Shown piece after piece: positions 33,334-41,459 of a stretch of 51,876 nucleotides of DNA; within the stretch, counting starts at the first letter, position 1, and every line of letters begins with the position of its first letter. The stretch is from positions 1-51,876 of the forward strand of contig CALUBY010000001.1 of the NCBI GenBank assembly GCA_943914435.1, written 5' to 3'. The notes below the pieces were generated by a model. It was not told the origin of the DNA and searched no databases. It saw only the letters and a program-made list of their open reading frames with translations. The stretch is from an uncultured bacterium. Its GTDB lineage: Bacteria > Patescibacteriota > Minisyncoccia > Phycocordibacterales > Phycocordibacteraceae. The position numbers were made by a program, and so were the translations under genes.

Positions 33334-33989
33334 TCTATCTTTTCCACGGCTCTGATGTAAGCAAAGTGCGCGCAAAAGCATTTGCGTGGGTTGCAGCAAC
33401 ACGCGCAAAAGTACCTGACGCGGCATATATACGTCTGCAAGGAAATCAGATAGTACCGGAAGCGCTCCATGACGCCATAGGGGCTCAAGGCCTTTTCTTT
33501 GCAAAATCTCTCATTCTTATCGACGACCCGTTTGCTGACGAGAAGGGAGGTGAGACGGTGCTCGGCATGCTTGATGAGCTGGCCGCAAGTGAGAATCCCG
33601 TTGGTATCGTTGCGCCAAAGCTTTTGGCTGGACGATTAAAAAAAATAGAAGGCGTCGCAACAAAAGTCTTTAAAGAAGATGCACCTGCAAAACGCGAACG
33701 CGGTTTCAATGCGGCATTGGTTCAGGCGCTTGGAAACAAAGACGGACGCCTGCTCTGGAAAGAGCTTATGAAAGCAGAGCGAATGGGAGACGCACCCGAG
33801 TCCGTACACGGTCTTCTGCACTGGAAGGCTCGCGACATGATGCAAAAAGGAAGTGTCGAGTGGGGAAAGGAAGGCGCTCGCGCGCTCTCGGTTGAGCTCA
33901 TTGAACTTGTGTCGGATGCGCGGTCAGGGGGTCTTCCCATTAGTTCTTCGCTCGAGCGCTTTGCGCTTTCACTTAGGCGTTCGAAATAA
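33330..33989 (+). CDS. holA: Probable DNA polymerase III delta subunit (clamp loader)
   Basis: The start MIYLFHGSDVSKVRAKAFAW and LFFAKSLILIDDPF resemble the HolA start (L-x-G-x-D, then a -LIV- strand). The later domain (RMGDAPESVHGLLHWKARDM) matches the collar-domain region where HolA reads HPLALLWMLARQ-like sequences. At 219 residues it is about 100 shorter than HolA of other phyla. The delta subunit opens the beta clamp for loading. It overlaps the polA stop (ATGA) and is closed by a terminator, fitting a replication operon. Moderate confidence. Confidence 0.65.
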   Translation: MIYLFHGSDVSKVRAKAFAWVAATRAKVPDAAYIRLQGNQIVPEALHDAIGAQGLFFAKSLILIDDPFADEKGGETVLGMLDELAASENPVGIVAPKLLAGRLKKIEGVATKVFKEDAPAKRERGFNAALVQALGNKDGRLLWKELMKAERMGDAPESVHGLLHWKARDMMQKGSVEWGKEGARALSVELIELVSDARSGGLPISSSLERFALSLRRSK

Positions 33990-34018
33990 CAACACCCGGG
34001 CGTATTGCCCGGGTGTTG
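33990..34018. terminator. Terminator after holA
   Basis: A 12-bp stem, CAACACCCGGGC with GCCCGGGTGTTG, and loop GTATT, beginning directly after the holA stop. It also lies just behind the tRNA-Lys gene on the other strand. Confidence 0.85.
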
Positions 34019-34025
34019 AAATTAG

Positions 34026-34098
34026 TGCGCCCACCTGGGCTCGAACCAGGGACCGTCTCCTTAAAAGGGAGCTGCTCTACCAGCTGAGCTATGGGCGC
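34026..34098 (-). tRNA. tRNA-Lys (anticodon TTT)
   Basis: A full cloverleaf on the minus strand: acceptor GCGCCCA / TGGGCGC, D arm GCTC...GAGC, anticodon loop CTTTTAA, T arm CCTGG TTCGAGC CCAGG, discriminator A. No CCA is encoded; the next bases are CTA. The first anticodon-stem pair (27-43) is a G-A mismatch. Confidence 0.95.
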
Positions 34099-34141
34099 AA
34101 TTGAGGTAGGTGAGCGTATATGCTCGATATCCGTTATACCC

Positions 34142-35092
34142 TTAATACGTATAGAGGTCTACCGTTTTCCCCTCTGCATCGAGGAGCTTGATTGCATCGC
34201 GACTCGGTTTCCAGAGATCATCTTCGTCGTTTCTTTTGCCCTCATACTCAAGATATATACGCCATACCTTTCCCGCGAAACGAGAATCGTATCGATGTTT
34301 TTCGACGCAGCTATTGTACGTGAGGTATTCGTCAATGAGGCGTATACAGGCGTTCGACATGCCTCGGTCGCTCGGTGTTTTACATGACGGACTTGCTCTC
34401 ATGAGGTCGTAGCATTTTTCGTCACGTAGCTCATTGCCCGTAAAGAACTTGTCGAATTCGTCGTAGGGCGCAGGACACTGGTTTGTGAGAGGGGGATAAT
34501 AGGTCTGGCTTTCACCGAGATACCCGGTACACATATTTTCCCTAAAAGAGACACCATTTGGCCCTTCTCCGGTTATGACAATGGCGGAGTCTCCAGGCTT
34601 CAGAACAATGGTATCGGTTGTATTCACTCGTCCGCGAGAAGGAATCTCAACGCCTTCAGGAATGCGCACACCTCGCCCGGAGGCCCCTGAGACCAGTCGC
34701 CAGCCGGTAATAGAAACACTTTCTGAGCCTGACGCGTAGAGTCGGATGTATTCGCGGTCTGGATCAGTTGCGCCCACGTCTCCAATGCTTACGGTCACAA
34801 GGCCCTCGTAGGGAGATGATTCACCGTATGCGCGTATATCTGAGGCTTCGCGCTGAAGTGTTGCAACGCGATTTTCAATACCCATGATACTTGACCAAAT
34901 ACTGTCGCCTCCGAAGGCTCCTTGATACCCGGCTTCCGTAGAGCCGTACCCCGTGCTTACGACACCCACATCAGTAATGGGAGTTATGTAGGGACCTGCA
35001 AACGAGATGGGTCGAGTGGGTCCTCCTGTCGAAAACCACAGTATGAAGAAAAAGCCGATGACTCCAAGAAAGAAGAGTGCGTCACTTTTCAT
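34142..35092 (-). CDS. Membrane-anchored lamin-tail (LTD) domain protein
   Basis: An N-terminal membrane anchor (about 4-22) leads to a predicted outside region. The middle (about 100-200) matches a lamin-tail domain: REYIRLYASG, ITGWRLVSGASGR, a Thr/Asp turn and PGDSAIVITGEGP. LTD domains in bacteria are exported beta-sandwiches often linked to surface enzymes. The C-terminal 110 residues hold seven or so Cys (MCTG, NQCP, KCYD, SCKT, ACIR, SCVE) that may pair. The start at 35092 is chosen since TATCAT lies 6 bases upstream; a longer frame would enter murE. Function unknown. Confidence 0.75.
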   Translation of the reverse strand: MKSDALFFLGVIGFFFILWFSTGGPTRPISFAGPYITPITDVGVVSTGYGSTEAGYQGAFGGDSIWSSIMGIENRVATLQREASDIRAYGESSPYEGLVTVSIGDVGATDPDREYIRLYASGSESVSITGWRLVSGASGRGVRIPEGVEIPSRGRVNTTDTIVLKPGDSAIVITGEGPNGVSFRENMCTGYLGESQTYYPPLTNQCPAPYDEFDKFFTGNELRDEKCYDLMRASPSCKTPSDRGMSNACIRLIDEYLTYNSCVEKHRYDSRFAGKVWRIYLEYEGKRNDEDDLWKPSRDAIKLLDAEGKTVDLYTY

Positions 35093-35098
35093 ACCCGT

Positions 35099-35104
35099 AT
35101 GATA
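35099..35104 (-). promoter_or_regulatory. -10 element of the lamin-tail gene
   Basis: TATCAT on the minus strand, 6 bases before the ATG. Confidence 0.55.
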
Positions 35105-35108
35105 CCAA

Positions 35109-36377
35109 TCATCCCTTAGACTTTCTGAGCTCTTCTCGCACAACCTGCGCATCGCTCCAAGGACTCTTCGTATTATTCGCCTCCATGATGTAAGGGTCTG
35201 TTCCTTTGCCGGTAATGAGGACGGCGTCTCCGGCGCCCGCAAGCGAAAGCGCACGGGCGATGGCCTCTCTTCGGTCCATAATAATGTCTGGCTTCTTCTC
35301 CATGCCTTCGGCCATTGCCTCGACTATGGCACGCGGGTCTTCTTCGTACGGGTCTTCGTTTGTGAGAATGACGTGATCGCAGTACTCCTCAGCAATCTTT
35401 CCCATTTCAGGGCGCTTCCAGGTATCGCGGCCGCCTCCCGTGTTTCCGAGCACGCAGATGCGGCGTGTCGGATACGCCTCGTAGAGCGCGCGTAATGAAT
35501 CGGGAGTGTGCGCGTAATCGACAATTGCCTGGAAGTCTTGTCCTTCCTCAATGCGTTCAGTGCGGCCAGGAATACGCTCGAGAGAACGCAATGCGTCTGC
35601 AATAGTGTTGAGAGGTACTCCAAGAAAGCGAGCTGCTTTTATAACCGCAAGCGCATTCATAACGCTAAAACTTCCGGGAAGTTTTAAATCAAAACGTACG
35701 TGTTCGTACGTAAAGGAAACGCTCCCCGGCGCATGTACCACCTCAGAGGCATCTTGAAACGAAAAGGGAATCTGTTCCTCAACAGAAAGAGCGAGGTAGG
35801 GATTGCTGTGAGGATTGTCCGAGTTTGCAATGATGGCGCGAGGACGCTTGGGTGATCGCGCTAGCTCTTTGCCTATTTCAAACTTCGCAGCCGCATACTT
35901 CTCGAAAGACCCGTGCGACTCAATGTGTTCTTTTTGGAGATTGGTAAAAATAAGACCGTTCAAGTAAAGGTAGCGGTGGCGGTGCTGAAGAACACTTTCG
36001 GAGGTTATCTCAACGACGGCATACTTCGCTCCTTTTTTATGTGCGCGCGCAAGGAACTCGTGAATAAAGCCACGTCCTGGCATAGTCATCTTGTGGATGT
36101 TTGGTACTGACTCATCTTGTATGGCAAAACGAATCGTGCCGGCGACCGCAGAAGGGTACCCGGCATACTGCAGTACCGTGAAAAGCATGTCAGACACGGA
36201 CGACTTTCCTTTGGTACCGGTTACTCCAATAACCGTCATGTCTTTGGCAGGGAAGCCATAGAGTGCCGCAAGTACGCACGCAAGCATGCGGTGATAGAGG
36301 GGGAGAAAAGGGCGAACAAGGGAACGAGGAAGAATGCTCTTCAGAACCTCGATAGTCTTGTTAAGAAGTGCGTACAT
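35109..36377 (-). CDS. MurE-like Mur ligase with a reduced N-terminal domain
   Basis: ATP-dependent ligase of peptidoglycan precursor synthesis, closest to MurE, which adds the third amino acid to UDP-MurNAc-dipeptide. The ATP loop GVTGTKGKSS (51-60), the VEITSE strand, a Lys in YAAAKFEIGK (probably carbamylated), and VDYAHTPDSL are MurE-type. The N-terminal UDP-binding domain is cut to about 45 helical residues. The motif that selects the third amino acid, DNPR for meso-diaminopimelate, is EDPY (341-344) here, so the substrate cannot be named. It starts two bases after the ruvA stop. Use as a wider Mur-family enzyme is possible. Confidence 0.85.
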   Translation of the reverse strand: MYALLNKTIEVLKSILPRSLVRPFLPLYHRMLACVLAALYGFPAKDMTVIGVTGTKGKSSVSDMLFTVLQYAGYPSAVAGTIRFAIQDESVPNIHKMTMPGRGFIHEFLARAHKKGAKYAVVEITSESVLQHRHRYLYLNGLIFTNLQKEHIESHGSFEKYAAAKFEIGKELARSPKRPRAIIANSDNPHSNPYLALSVEEQIPFSFQDASEVVHAPGSVSFTYEHVRFDLKLPGSFSVMNALAVIKAARFLGVPLNTIADALRSLERIPGRTERIEEGQDFQAIVDYAHTPDSLRALYEAYPTRRICVLGNTGGGRDTWKRPEMGKIAEEYCDHVILTNEDPYEEDPRAIVEAMAEGMEKKPDIIMDRREAIARALSLAGAGDAVLITGKGTDPYIMEANNTKSPWSDAQVVREELRKSKG

Positions 36378-36379
36378 GC

Positions 36380-36925
36380 CTATGGGTTGCTAAGTGCAGC
36401 TTTCAATCGAGCGTCTTTCCCAACAATAGAGGCAGGAATCTTTCCCAGGGTCGCTCGTGCCTCTCGGTCGGTGTAACCAAGAGCAACGAGCGTATCAAAC
36501 ACTTCAGAATCATCTGCATCAGGTGCTTGTCCTGGTGCGACTTTTTCAGAAAGCTCCACCATGAGTTTTTCTGCGGCTTTTTTCCCGAGACCCACGACGC
36601 GAGTAAGGTACTCAAGATCACGCTTTCCAATTGCGCCTGCAAGAGCCTCGTGGGGTGCTTTCCGTAGAATACCGAGTGCGGTCTTTGGACCAACGCCTGA
36701 AACACTGAGGAGAAGCTCAAAAAAGCGACGCTCAGCCTCGTCGGGGAATCCGTATAAATCCATCCCGTCCTGCTTCACTGCCAGGTACGTCTTAAGGGTG
36801 ATCTCTTGACCCTCTGCATACGTTTCAGGGGAGGCAACATGAACAAGAGCACCCCATCCAGAGACATCAAGCACAATGCCGTCTGATTCAACCCCAACCA
36901 CCCTGCCGGTAATCTGTCGTATCAT
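36380..36925 (-). CDS. ruvA: Holliday junction DNA helicase subunit RuvA
   Basis: Tetrameric junction-binding protein that positions RuvB. The OB-fold start (MIRQITGRVVGVESDGIVLDV), the helix-hairpin-helix pair (SGVGPKTALGILR and VVGLGKKAAEKLMVEL) and a C-terminal RuvB-binding domain (SEVFDTLVALGYTDREARA) are all visible. The ATG at 36925 is preferred to the one at 36931, since TAGGAT lies 6 bases before it and directly abuts the other. 181 residues, slightly short of the usual 190-205. It forms a two-gene unit with the MurE-like ligase. Confidence 0.95.
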   Translation of the reverse strand: MIRQITGRVVGVESDGIVLDVSGWGALVHVASPETYAEGQEITLKTYLAVKQDGMDLYGFPDEAERRFFELLLSVSGVGPKTALGILRKAPHEALAGAIGKRDLEYLTRVVGLGKKAAEKLMVELSEKVAPGQAPDADDSEVFDTLVALGYTDREARATLGKIPASIVGKDARLKAALSNP

Positions 36926-36931
36926 GTGCAT

Positions 36932-36937
36932 ATCCTA
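36932..36937 (-). promoter_or_regulatory. -10 element of ruvA
   Basis: TAGGAT on the minus strand, 6 bases before the chosen ATG; it decides the start. Confidence 0.55.
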
Positions 36938-36983
36938 GCATTTCTTGCGTATATCCCCGGGATGACGTACTATCCTGTCTACA

Positions 36984-37253
36984 ATGGCTATCACGAAGAA
37001 CGCAAAGAAAGCGCACCGCGCATCCCTCAAGAAGCATGTATTTAATGTGCGCCGCAAGCGTGCCCTTACGGACACGGTAAAGGTTGTTAAGAAGGCAATT
37101 ACCACAGACGTTAAAGAGGCAGAGAAGTCCCTTGCTGCTGCATACAAGGCAATCGACAAGGCTGCGAAAGGAGGAGTTATCAAGAAGAATGCCGCATCTC
37201 GCAAGAAGTCTCGTCTCGCAAAAGCGATTGGACGTGCAACCGTAAAGGCATAA
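36984..37253 (+). CDS. rpsT: 30S ribosomal protein S20
   Basis: A Lys/Ala-rich, all-helical primary 16S rRNA-binding protein. The start MAITKNAKKAHRASLKK and the later GVIKKNAASRKKSRLAKAI are canonical S20. 89 residues, normal. TACTAT lies 10 bases before the ATG. It is a single-gene unit closed by a strong terminator. Confidence 0.96.
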   Translation: MAITKNAKKAHRASLKKHVFNVRRKRALTDTVKVVKKAITTDVKEAEKSLAAAYKAIDKAAKGGVIKKNAASRKKSRLAKAIGRATVKA

Positions 37254-37266
37254 GCCAGAACGATTA

Positions 37267-37303
37267 CAGAAAAGACCCGGACACTGTGTCCGGGTCTTTT
37301 CTG
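37267..37303. terminator. Bidirectional terminator between rpsT and tRNA-Arg
   Basis: 17-bp arms (37267-37283, 37287-37303), core GACCCGGACA / TGTCCGGGTC, with A and T tracts. It serves rpsT and the convergent tRNA gene. Confidence 0.92.
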
Positions 37304-37305
37304 TT

Positions 37306-37380
37306 TGGTGCTCTTGGATGGAATCGAACCATCATTTTAACTTCCGCAAAGTTATGTCCTATCCATTGAACGACAAGAGC
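37306..37380 (-). tRNA. tRNA-Arg (anticodon GCG)
   Basis: Acceptor GCTCTTG / CAAGAGC, D arm GTTC...GGAC, anticodon stem TAACT / AGTTA with loop TTGCGGA, T arm GATGG TTCGATT CCATC, discriminator A, and an encoded CCA. GCG in place of the usual ACG suggests no need for A-to-I editing at this anticodon. Confidence 0.92.
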
Positions 37381-37531
37381 CGAGTGAAGGATCATACGAA
37401 TGTCTACATCCGTATGAATCCGGAACGAGGTTCTTGCAGGCAGTTCATTCTGATGAAGCTGTCTACAAGAGCAAGCTAGATTCTCTGAAGAACCGAGCGT
37501 ATCACGACTCTACCGCACCCGCCCAAGTAAA
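37381..37531. other. Spacer with nested inverted repeats
   Basis: A 150-bp stretch upstream of tRNA-Arg with no credible frame. It holds CATACG...CGTATG (37393-37416), GGTTCTT...AAGAACC (7 bp, about 60 bases apart) and, within it, TTCAT/ATGAA. It may be tRNA leader or an unrecognised small RNA; evidence is weak. Confidence 0.3.
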
Positions 37532-38005
37532 TCAAAGGCGAAGGAGTTCGATGATCCTTTCGATAGGGGATTCGTCATGACGACCCTCTTCAATATGTTC
37601 TGCAAAGAATTCATATATCTCAAGCGGGTCGTGACCAACAATAGGAATCAAAAGGTGAGGCGCAAGAAGATAGTGGGTACGGAGTGAAAGCGCGGGAGGG
37701 ATAGTTGGGTCAATGTATTCAAGAATCGAGAAAGAAATAATGCGGTCATAGTCATACAGATTCTCATCAATCATCACGCCCGATTCAGTGATTTGAAATC
37801 GGTGTACGCGTGGACGCTTTAAGGTTGAGAGGGCAAGCGTTCCTGCGGCTACGGTAATGAGAAGAGCGAGTATGAGGTTGCCAAAAAGCACCGCAGCAAT
37901 TGCAGCGGCAATGGTTATGATGCCGAGAGCCCAATACCAATCAGAGCTTTTCTCTTCGAAAAGATATCCTTCTGCTTCCCATTCAAAAAAGACATCGCGT
38001 GCCAT
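37532..38005 (-). CDS. Two-helix membrane protein with a PH-like soluble domain
   Basis: The N-terminus (MARDVFFEWEAEGYLFEEKSSD) is followed by two adjacent membrane segments (about 23-62) and a beta-rich soluble part (HRFQITESGVMIDENLYDYDRI, SFSILEY) that looks like a bacterial PH-type domain. It ends with a helix rich in Glu and Ile. No enzyme motif. 157 residues. TATCAT lies 10 bases before the ATG. The family is common in Patescibacteria as far as I know, with unknown function. Confidence 0.75.
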   Translation of the reverse strand: MARDVFFEWEAEGYLFEEKSSDWYWALGIITIAAAIAAVLFGNLILALLITVAAGTLALSTLKRPRVHRFQITESGVMIDENLYDYDRIISFSILEYIDPTIPPALSLRTHYLLAPHLLIPIVGHDPLEIYEFFAEHIEEGRHDESPIERIIELLRL

Positions 38006-38071
38006 AGATACGCAAATGATAGCACCTAGGCGCGCGCAGATAAGCGCAAACTCACTCGAACAGACTCAGTG

Positions 38072-38159
38072 TGGCGGAGGAGGTGGGATTCGAACCCACG
38101 AGACCTTTCGGCCTGGCGGTTTTCAAGACCGCTCGTTTCGACCACTCACGCACTCCTCC
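38072..38159 (-). tRNA. tRNA-Ser (anticodon TGA)
   Basis: A class II tRNA: acceptor GGAGGAG / CTCCTCC, anticodon stem GCGGT / ACCGC with loop CTTGAAA, long variable arm (AGGCCGAAAGGTCT), T arm GTGGG TTCGAAT CCCAC, discriminator G and an encoded CCA. Confidence 0.95.
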
Positions 38160-38171
38160 GTATATATCGTT

Positions 38172-38450
38172 TTACGCGTCTCCGGGCGTTGATGCAACTT
38201 TTGTCACTGCTCGAAATGAGCGAGAGCCCTTTCTGAAGCCTAGTAAATAGATAATCTCAAGCAGCCCAAGCGTGTTCATAATGAGCATTCCTATAAACCA
38301 AAACCGCTGTCCATTGCGTGCGGCGTACCAGAGCGCAAACGCTTTGAGGACGGTCGTACCAACAAGAAGAGTTAGTAAAAGCGTCAGTAATGCTGCGGGA
38401 GACAGGTTGTGCAGGAGGGGTAGCGAGCTAAGGTAATCGAAGGGAAGCAT
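38172..38450 (-). CDS. Small two-helix membrane protein
   Basis: 92 residues with two hydrophobic segments (about 18-44 and 50-72). The phrase ALWYAARNGQRFWFIGMLIMNTLGLLEIIYLL resembles DUF5652-type proteins of Patescibacteria; the function is unknown. TACACT lies 7 bases before the ATG. Divergent from ruvX. Confidence 0.7.
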   Translation of the reverse strand: MLPFDYLSSLPLLHNLSPAALLTLLLTLLVGTTVLKAFALWYAARNGQRFWFIGMLIMNTLGLLEIIYLLGFRKGSRSFRAVTKVASTPGDA

Positions 38451-38484
38451 GTCGACGAGTGTAGCACGCGGGCTCTACGGCGTG

Positions 38485-38490
38485 TACGAT
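38485..38490 (+). promoter_or_regulatory. -10 element of ruvX
   Basis: TACGAT, 6 bases before the ATG at 38497, which fixes the start against an in-frame ATG at 38449. Confidence 0.6.
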
Positions 38491-38496
38491 ATCTTC

Positions 38497-38904
38497 ATGC
38501 GTTACCTGGGCATAGATTTCGGTACTAAAAAAGTTGGCCTCGCACTCTCTGATGAAGCGGGTTCTATGGGTTTTCCTCATGGCATGATCCCAAACAACGG
38601 CCGACTCATTGATGAAGTGCTCGCGCTTATCGAACGGAAGAATGTGGAGGCGGTTGTTATTGGTGAGTCCCGGGACTATGCAGGGAACGAGAACGCGGTG
38701 GCCGCACACGCGAAAGAGTTTGCGTCTTTGCTTGAGCGCCGCTCGGGTATTCGTGCACACTTCGAGCCCGAGATGCTTACCACCCAAGAAGCACGACGCG
38801 ATTTTGAGGGAGTTCGTGTCGCCGGGAGTCCTGACGTGGACGCATCTGCTGCCGCTCTTATTCTTACTAGCTATCTTTCTCGTACTCATGGAAGAACAGA
38901 ATAA
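38497..38904 (+). CDS. ruvX: RuvX/YqgF-family pre-16S rRNA nuclease-like protein
   Basis: RNase H-fold protein of the YqgF family, which acts in 5' maturation of 16S rRNA and is related to RuvC. The start RYLGIDFGTKKVGLA carries the first catalytic Asp; VVIGES and the final SPDVDASAAALIL carry the others. 135 residues, normal. Its end overlaps the following gene by 17 bases. Confidence 0.92.
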   Translation: MRYLGIDFGTKKVGLALSDEAGSMGFPHGMIPNNGRLIDEVLALIERKNVEAVVIGESRDYAGNENAVAAHAKEFASLLERRSGIRAHFEPEMLTTQEARRDFEGVRVAGSPDVDASAAALILTSYLSRTHGRTE

Positions 38905-39244
38905 TCAGTCATCTCGGATTTCTTTTGATGACTTTGCAAAAATTGAAGTAAGGGTGGGAGAGGTGCTCGTTGCCGAGCTTGTACCAGACACGGACAAGCT
39001 GTTACGACTCATGGTTGATTTTGGGGAAGAGGAAGGACCACGTCAGATCATCTCTGGCATACGCGCGTATGTTAATGAGCCTGCTCACCTTATTGGCCGA
39101 CAGCTTGCGTTTGTGACGAATCTCGCACCGAGAAAAATAAAGGGACTCGAGTCAAATGGCATGTTGTTTGCGGTCGGTAATGAAGACACTTTTGCGTTTC
39201 TTAGTCCCGACAGGCCTGTGCCGCCTGGTACGAGTGCACACTAG
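38888..39244 (+). CDS. Free-standing tRNA-binding (MetRS C-terminal / EMAPII-like) domain
   Basis: 118 residues that are entirely an OB-fold tRNA-binding domain. The segments FDDFAKIEVRVGEVLVAELV, DKLLRLMVDFGEE, QIISGIRAYV and NLAPRKIKGLESNGMLFAV match the C-terminal module of methionyl-tRNA synthetase. As a separate protein it could be the detached C-terminal part of MetRS, a CsaA-like chaperone, or a tRNA-binding cofactor. The start ATG at 38888 lies inside ruvX, so the two are translated together. Confidence 0.88.
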   Translation: MEEQNNQSSRISFDDFAKIEVRVGEVLVAELVPDTDKLLRLMVDFGEEEGPRQIISGIRAYVNEPAHLIGRQLAFVTNLAPRKIKGLESNGMLFAVGNEDTFAFLSPDRPVPPGTSAH

Positions 39245-39287
39245 TAGCCGTCCTCATGGAGGACGAGCGGGTATACTAGACGTATCT

Positions 39288-40379
39288 ATGTCAAAGAATG
39301 CGCTCGCGCGATTTGTGCGTCACGAATTTGCCCCACCAAGGTATCTTTCGCTTCCAACGGCGGGTATCGACATATCAGCCAGTGGCGTGCGACTCGCTAT
39401 GGTTGAGCAGCACATGAAAGGACGCGTTCTCGTAGCGTATGACGAGGCGGCGATACCGCTCTCGGCGATGGAAGGGGGAGAAATCGTAGACAGGACCGCA
39501 GTCGTTGAGGCGGTGCGATTACTTGTGCAAAAGCACCGGGTACGCTTTGCGAATGTCTCAATTTCAGAAGCGCGCGGCTACCTGTTTGAAGCGGTCGTGC
39601 AGGGCACACGGCCCGACGTGTGGCGTACCGCAATTGAGCAGCATCTTGATGAGCATGTGCCTCTTCCTCCCGCTGAGGTTTCATTTGATGTAATACCTAT
39701 GAGGGTTGAGGGTGAAACTACTCATCTGGTGGGTGTGGGGTACGCACAACGCGTCATAGAAGAGATGCTCTCCGTGTTTGATGAAGTCGGTGTGCAGGTA
39801 CGAGCCATTGAAAGTGAGACATTCTCCATATCACGCGCTCTTCTTGCGTCAGATACGGAAGAAACGGTGCTCATTGTCGACATCGGACGCGTTACGACAA
39901 AGCTTGCGGTTGTTGACAGGGGAGTGCCACGCTTTGCAACAACGCTTGAGGTTGGCGGACACGCGCTCACGGTAGCAATTCAGAAATACTTTGGCGTTAC
40001 TGAAGAGGAAGCAAAGAAGGTTAAGGCGGAAAAAGGAATTGTGAGCACGGAAGCAAGTGAAGAATATATCGGTGCCATGCTTTCAACCGTTTCCGTTATG
40101 CGTGAGGAGATTGCGCGCAGGCTTGAGTACTGGCAATCAAAGAAGGCGGCAAGCGAGGAGGACCATCGACCCGTTACTCGCGTACTTCTTGTTGGGGTGA
40201 ATGCTACGGTGCGAGGTCTTCCTGAATATTTTGAAACAACTCTTGGGGTACCCGTCGGGCTCTCTGATGTGTTTTTACATTTTGCTGAACGAGATATCTG
40301 GCTTCCTCCCCTCGATTATCTTGATTCACTCGCCTATGCTACGGCCATAGGACTCGCTCTTCGTGACCATGAACTCTAA
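39288..40379 (+). CDS. pilM: Type IV pilus assembly protein PilM
   Basis: Cytoplasmic actin-like (FtsA-fold) protein that binds the PilN tail and links the pilus machine to its ATPases. The ATP-binding segments are GIDISASGVRLAMV at the start, a VDIGRVTTKLAVV segment, and GVNATVRGLPEYFE late in the chain. 363 residues. The ATG at 39288 is chosen because TATACT lies 10 bases upstream. The start of pilN lies inside its last codons. Confidence 0.9.
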   Translation: MSKNALARFVRHEFAPPRYLSLPTAGIDISASGVRLAMVEQHMKGRVLVAYDEAAIPLSAMEGGEIVDRTAVVEAVRLLVQKHRVRFANVSISEARGYLFEAVVQGTRPDVWRTAIEQHLDEHVPLPPAEVSFDVIPMRVEGETTHLVGVGYAQRVIEEMLSVFDEVGVQVRAIESETFSISRALLASDTEETVLIVDIGRVTTKLAVVDRGVPRFATTLEVGGHALTVAIQKYFGVTEEEAKKVKAEKGIVSTEASEEYIGAMLSTVSVMREEIARRLEYWQSKKAASEEDHRPVTRVLLVGVNATVRGLPEYFETTLGVPVGLSDVFLHFAERDIWLPPLDYLDSLAYATAIGLALRDHEL

Positions 40380-40926
40380 TCATACTAATCTACTACCCGA
40401 GGATCGTGTACGATCTCTTCGAAGACTCTATGCTTCACGTCTTGCGGTGGTCTCTCTATTCCTTCTTGCGGGAGTCATTGTGATACATGGAGTACTACTG
40501 CTTCCAACGTATGTGCATCTTATGACTACGGTACACGACAGGACGGTTATTCTTACGGCGCTTACCGAAAACCTCGGGGGAAGTGAGGAACAAGAAATAC
40601 AGGCTCGGGTTGATGTGCTCTCAGAAGATGCGCGGTATCTCGCTCGTCTAGCTGAAATACCGAAAGCGTCAGCGGCCATAGCTGCAGTGGTAGAGCTGCC
40701 TCGCCAGGGTATTACCCTTACTGGATTCTCGTTTTCCCCAACAGCCTCCGGTGGGGCGGTTATGAGTAGCACCGGGAGGGCAGACACACGAGAATCATTA
40801 CGAGCCTATGAGAATAACCTGAAGGCAGTTCCGTTTGTTGAGTCCGTAGAATTACCCATAAGTGCGTATGCGAAAGAACGCGACATAGACTTCACGGTTA
40901 CGTTAACGGGACCCTTTTTGCCATGA
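40369..40926 (+). CDS. pilN: Type IV pilus assembly protein PilN-like
   Basis: A short cytoplasmic tail beginning NSNHTNLLPEDRVRSLRRLY (the N-L-L-P motif binds PilM), one membrane helix (about 26-50), a coiled coil and a small periplasmic-side domain. About 185 residues, as in PilN. The ATG at 40369 overlaps the end of pilM; a GTG two codons earlier is possible. It overlaps pilO as ATGA. Confidence 0.88.
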   Translation: MNSNHTNLLPEDRVRSLRRLYASRLAVVSLFLLAGVIVIHGVLLLPTYVHLMTTVHDRTVILTALTENLGGSEEQEIQARVDVLSEDARYLARLAEIPKASAAIAAVVELPRQGITLTGFSFSPTASGGAVMSSTGRADTRESLRAYENNLKAVPFVESVELPISAYAKERDIDFTVTLTGPFLP

Positions 40927-41459
40927 GTACTCGCTCTTCTACCTCCCTCATTCTTGCGGTCATCGCTGTAGTACTTGCGATTCTCGCATACGGCTTTTCC
41001 TATGCGGTGGTTGATCGCTTAAGTCAAAAAGCAGCAGAGCTCGATACAGAAATTCGCATAAAGAATGAAGAGACGCTTCGCATGAGCCAGGCAAAAGAAA
41101 CACTCGAGACGTTGCTTGCGGACGAGGAGCGCATGCGAGGGTATTTGATACGTCAGGAAGAAATCGTCCCGTTCCTCGGGCGTCTCGAAGTACTCGGATC
41201 TTCCCTGGGCTCTTCGCTTGAGGTGGTGTCCGTGTCTGAAGATTTACAGGGAACACGCGAAAGAATACTCGTGTCGGTAAAGATTAGTGGATCCTTTCAG
41301 TCGGTAGTACGGACACTTGGCGTCATCGAATATGGTTCGTACGATAGTGCGATTACGCACGTAACACTCGATACTCCCGCTGGTGGACAAGAACAGAGTT
41401 CGACGTGGTCAGCGGTCGCGACATTTGCTCTTGGTACGCAACCAACCAATGCCTTATGA
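40923..41459 (+). CDS. pilO: Type IV pilus assembly protein PilO-like
   Basis: One N-terminal membrane helix (about 7-30), a coiled-coil stretch (DRLSQKAAELDTEIRIKNEE...) and a ferredoxin-like C-terminal domain (ERILVSVKISGSFQSVVRTL). 178 residues. PilO pairs with PilN to form the inner-membrane alignment part of the pilus machine. It overlaps both neighbours by four bases, so pilM-pilN-pilO and the next gene are one transcript. Confidence 0.85.
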   Translation: MSTRSSTSLILAVIAVVLAILAYGFSYAVVDRLSQKAAELDTEIRIKNEETLRMSQAKETLETLLADEERMRGYLIRQEEIVPFLGRLEVLGSSLGSSLEVVSVSEDLQGTRERILVSVKISGSFQSVVRTLGVIEYGSYDSAITHVTLDTPAGGQEQSSTWSAVATFALGTQPTNAL

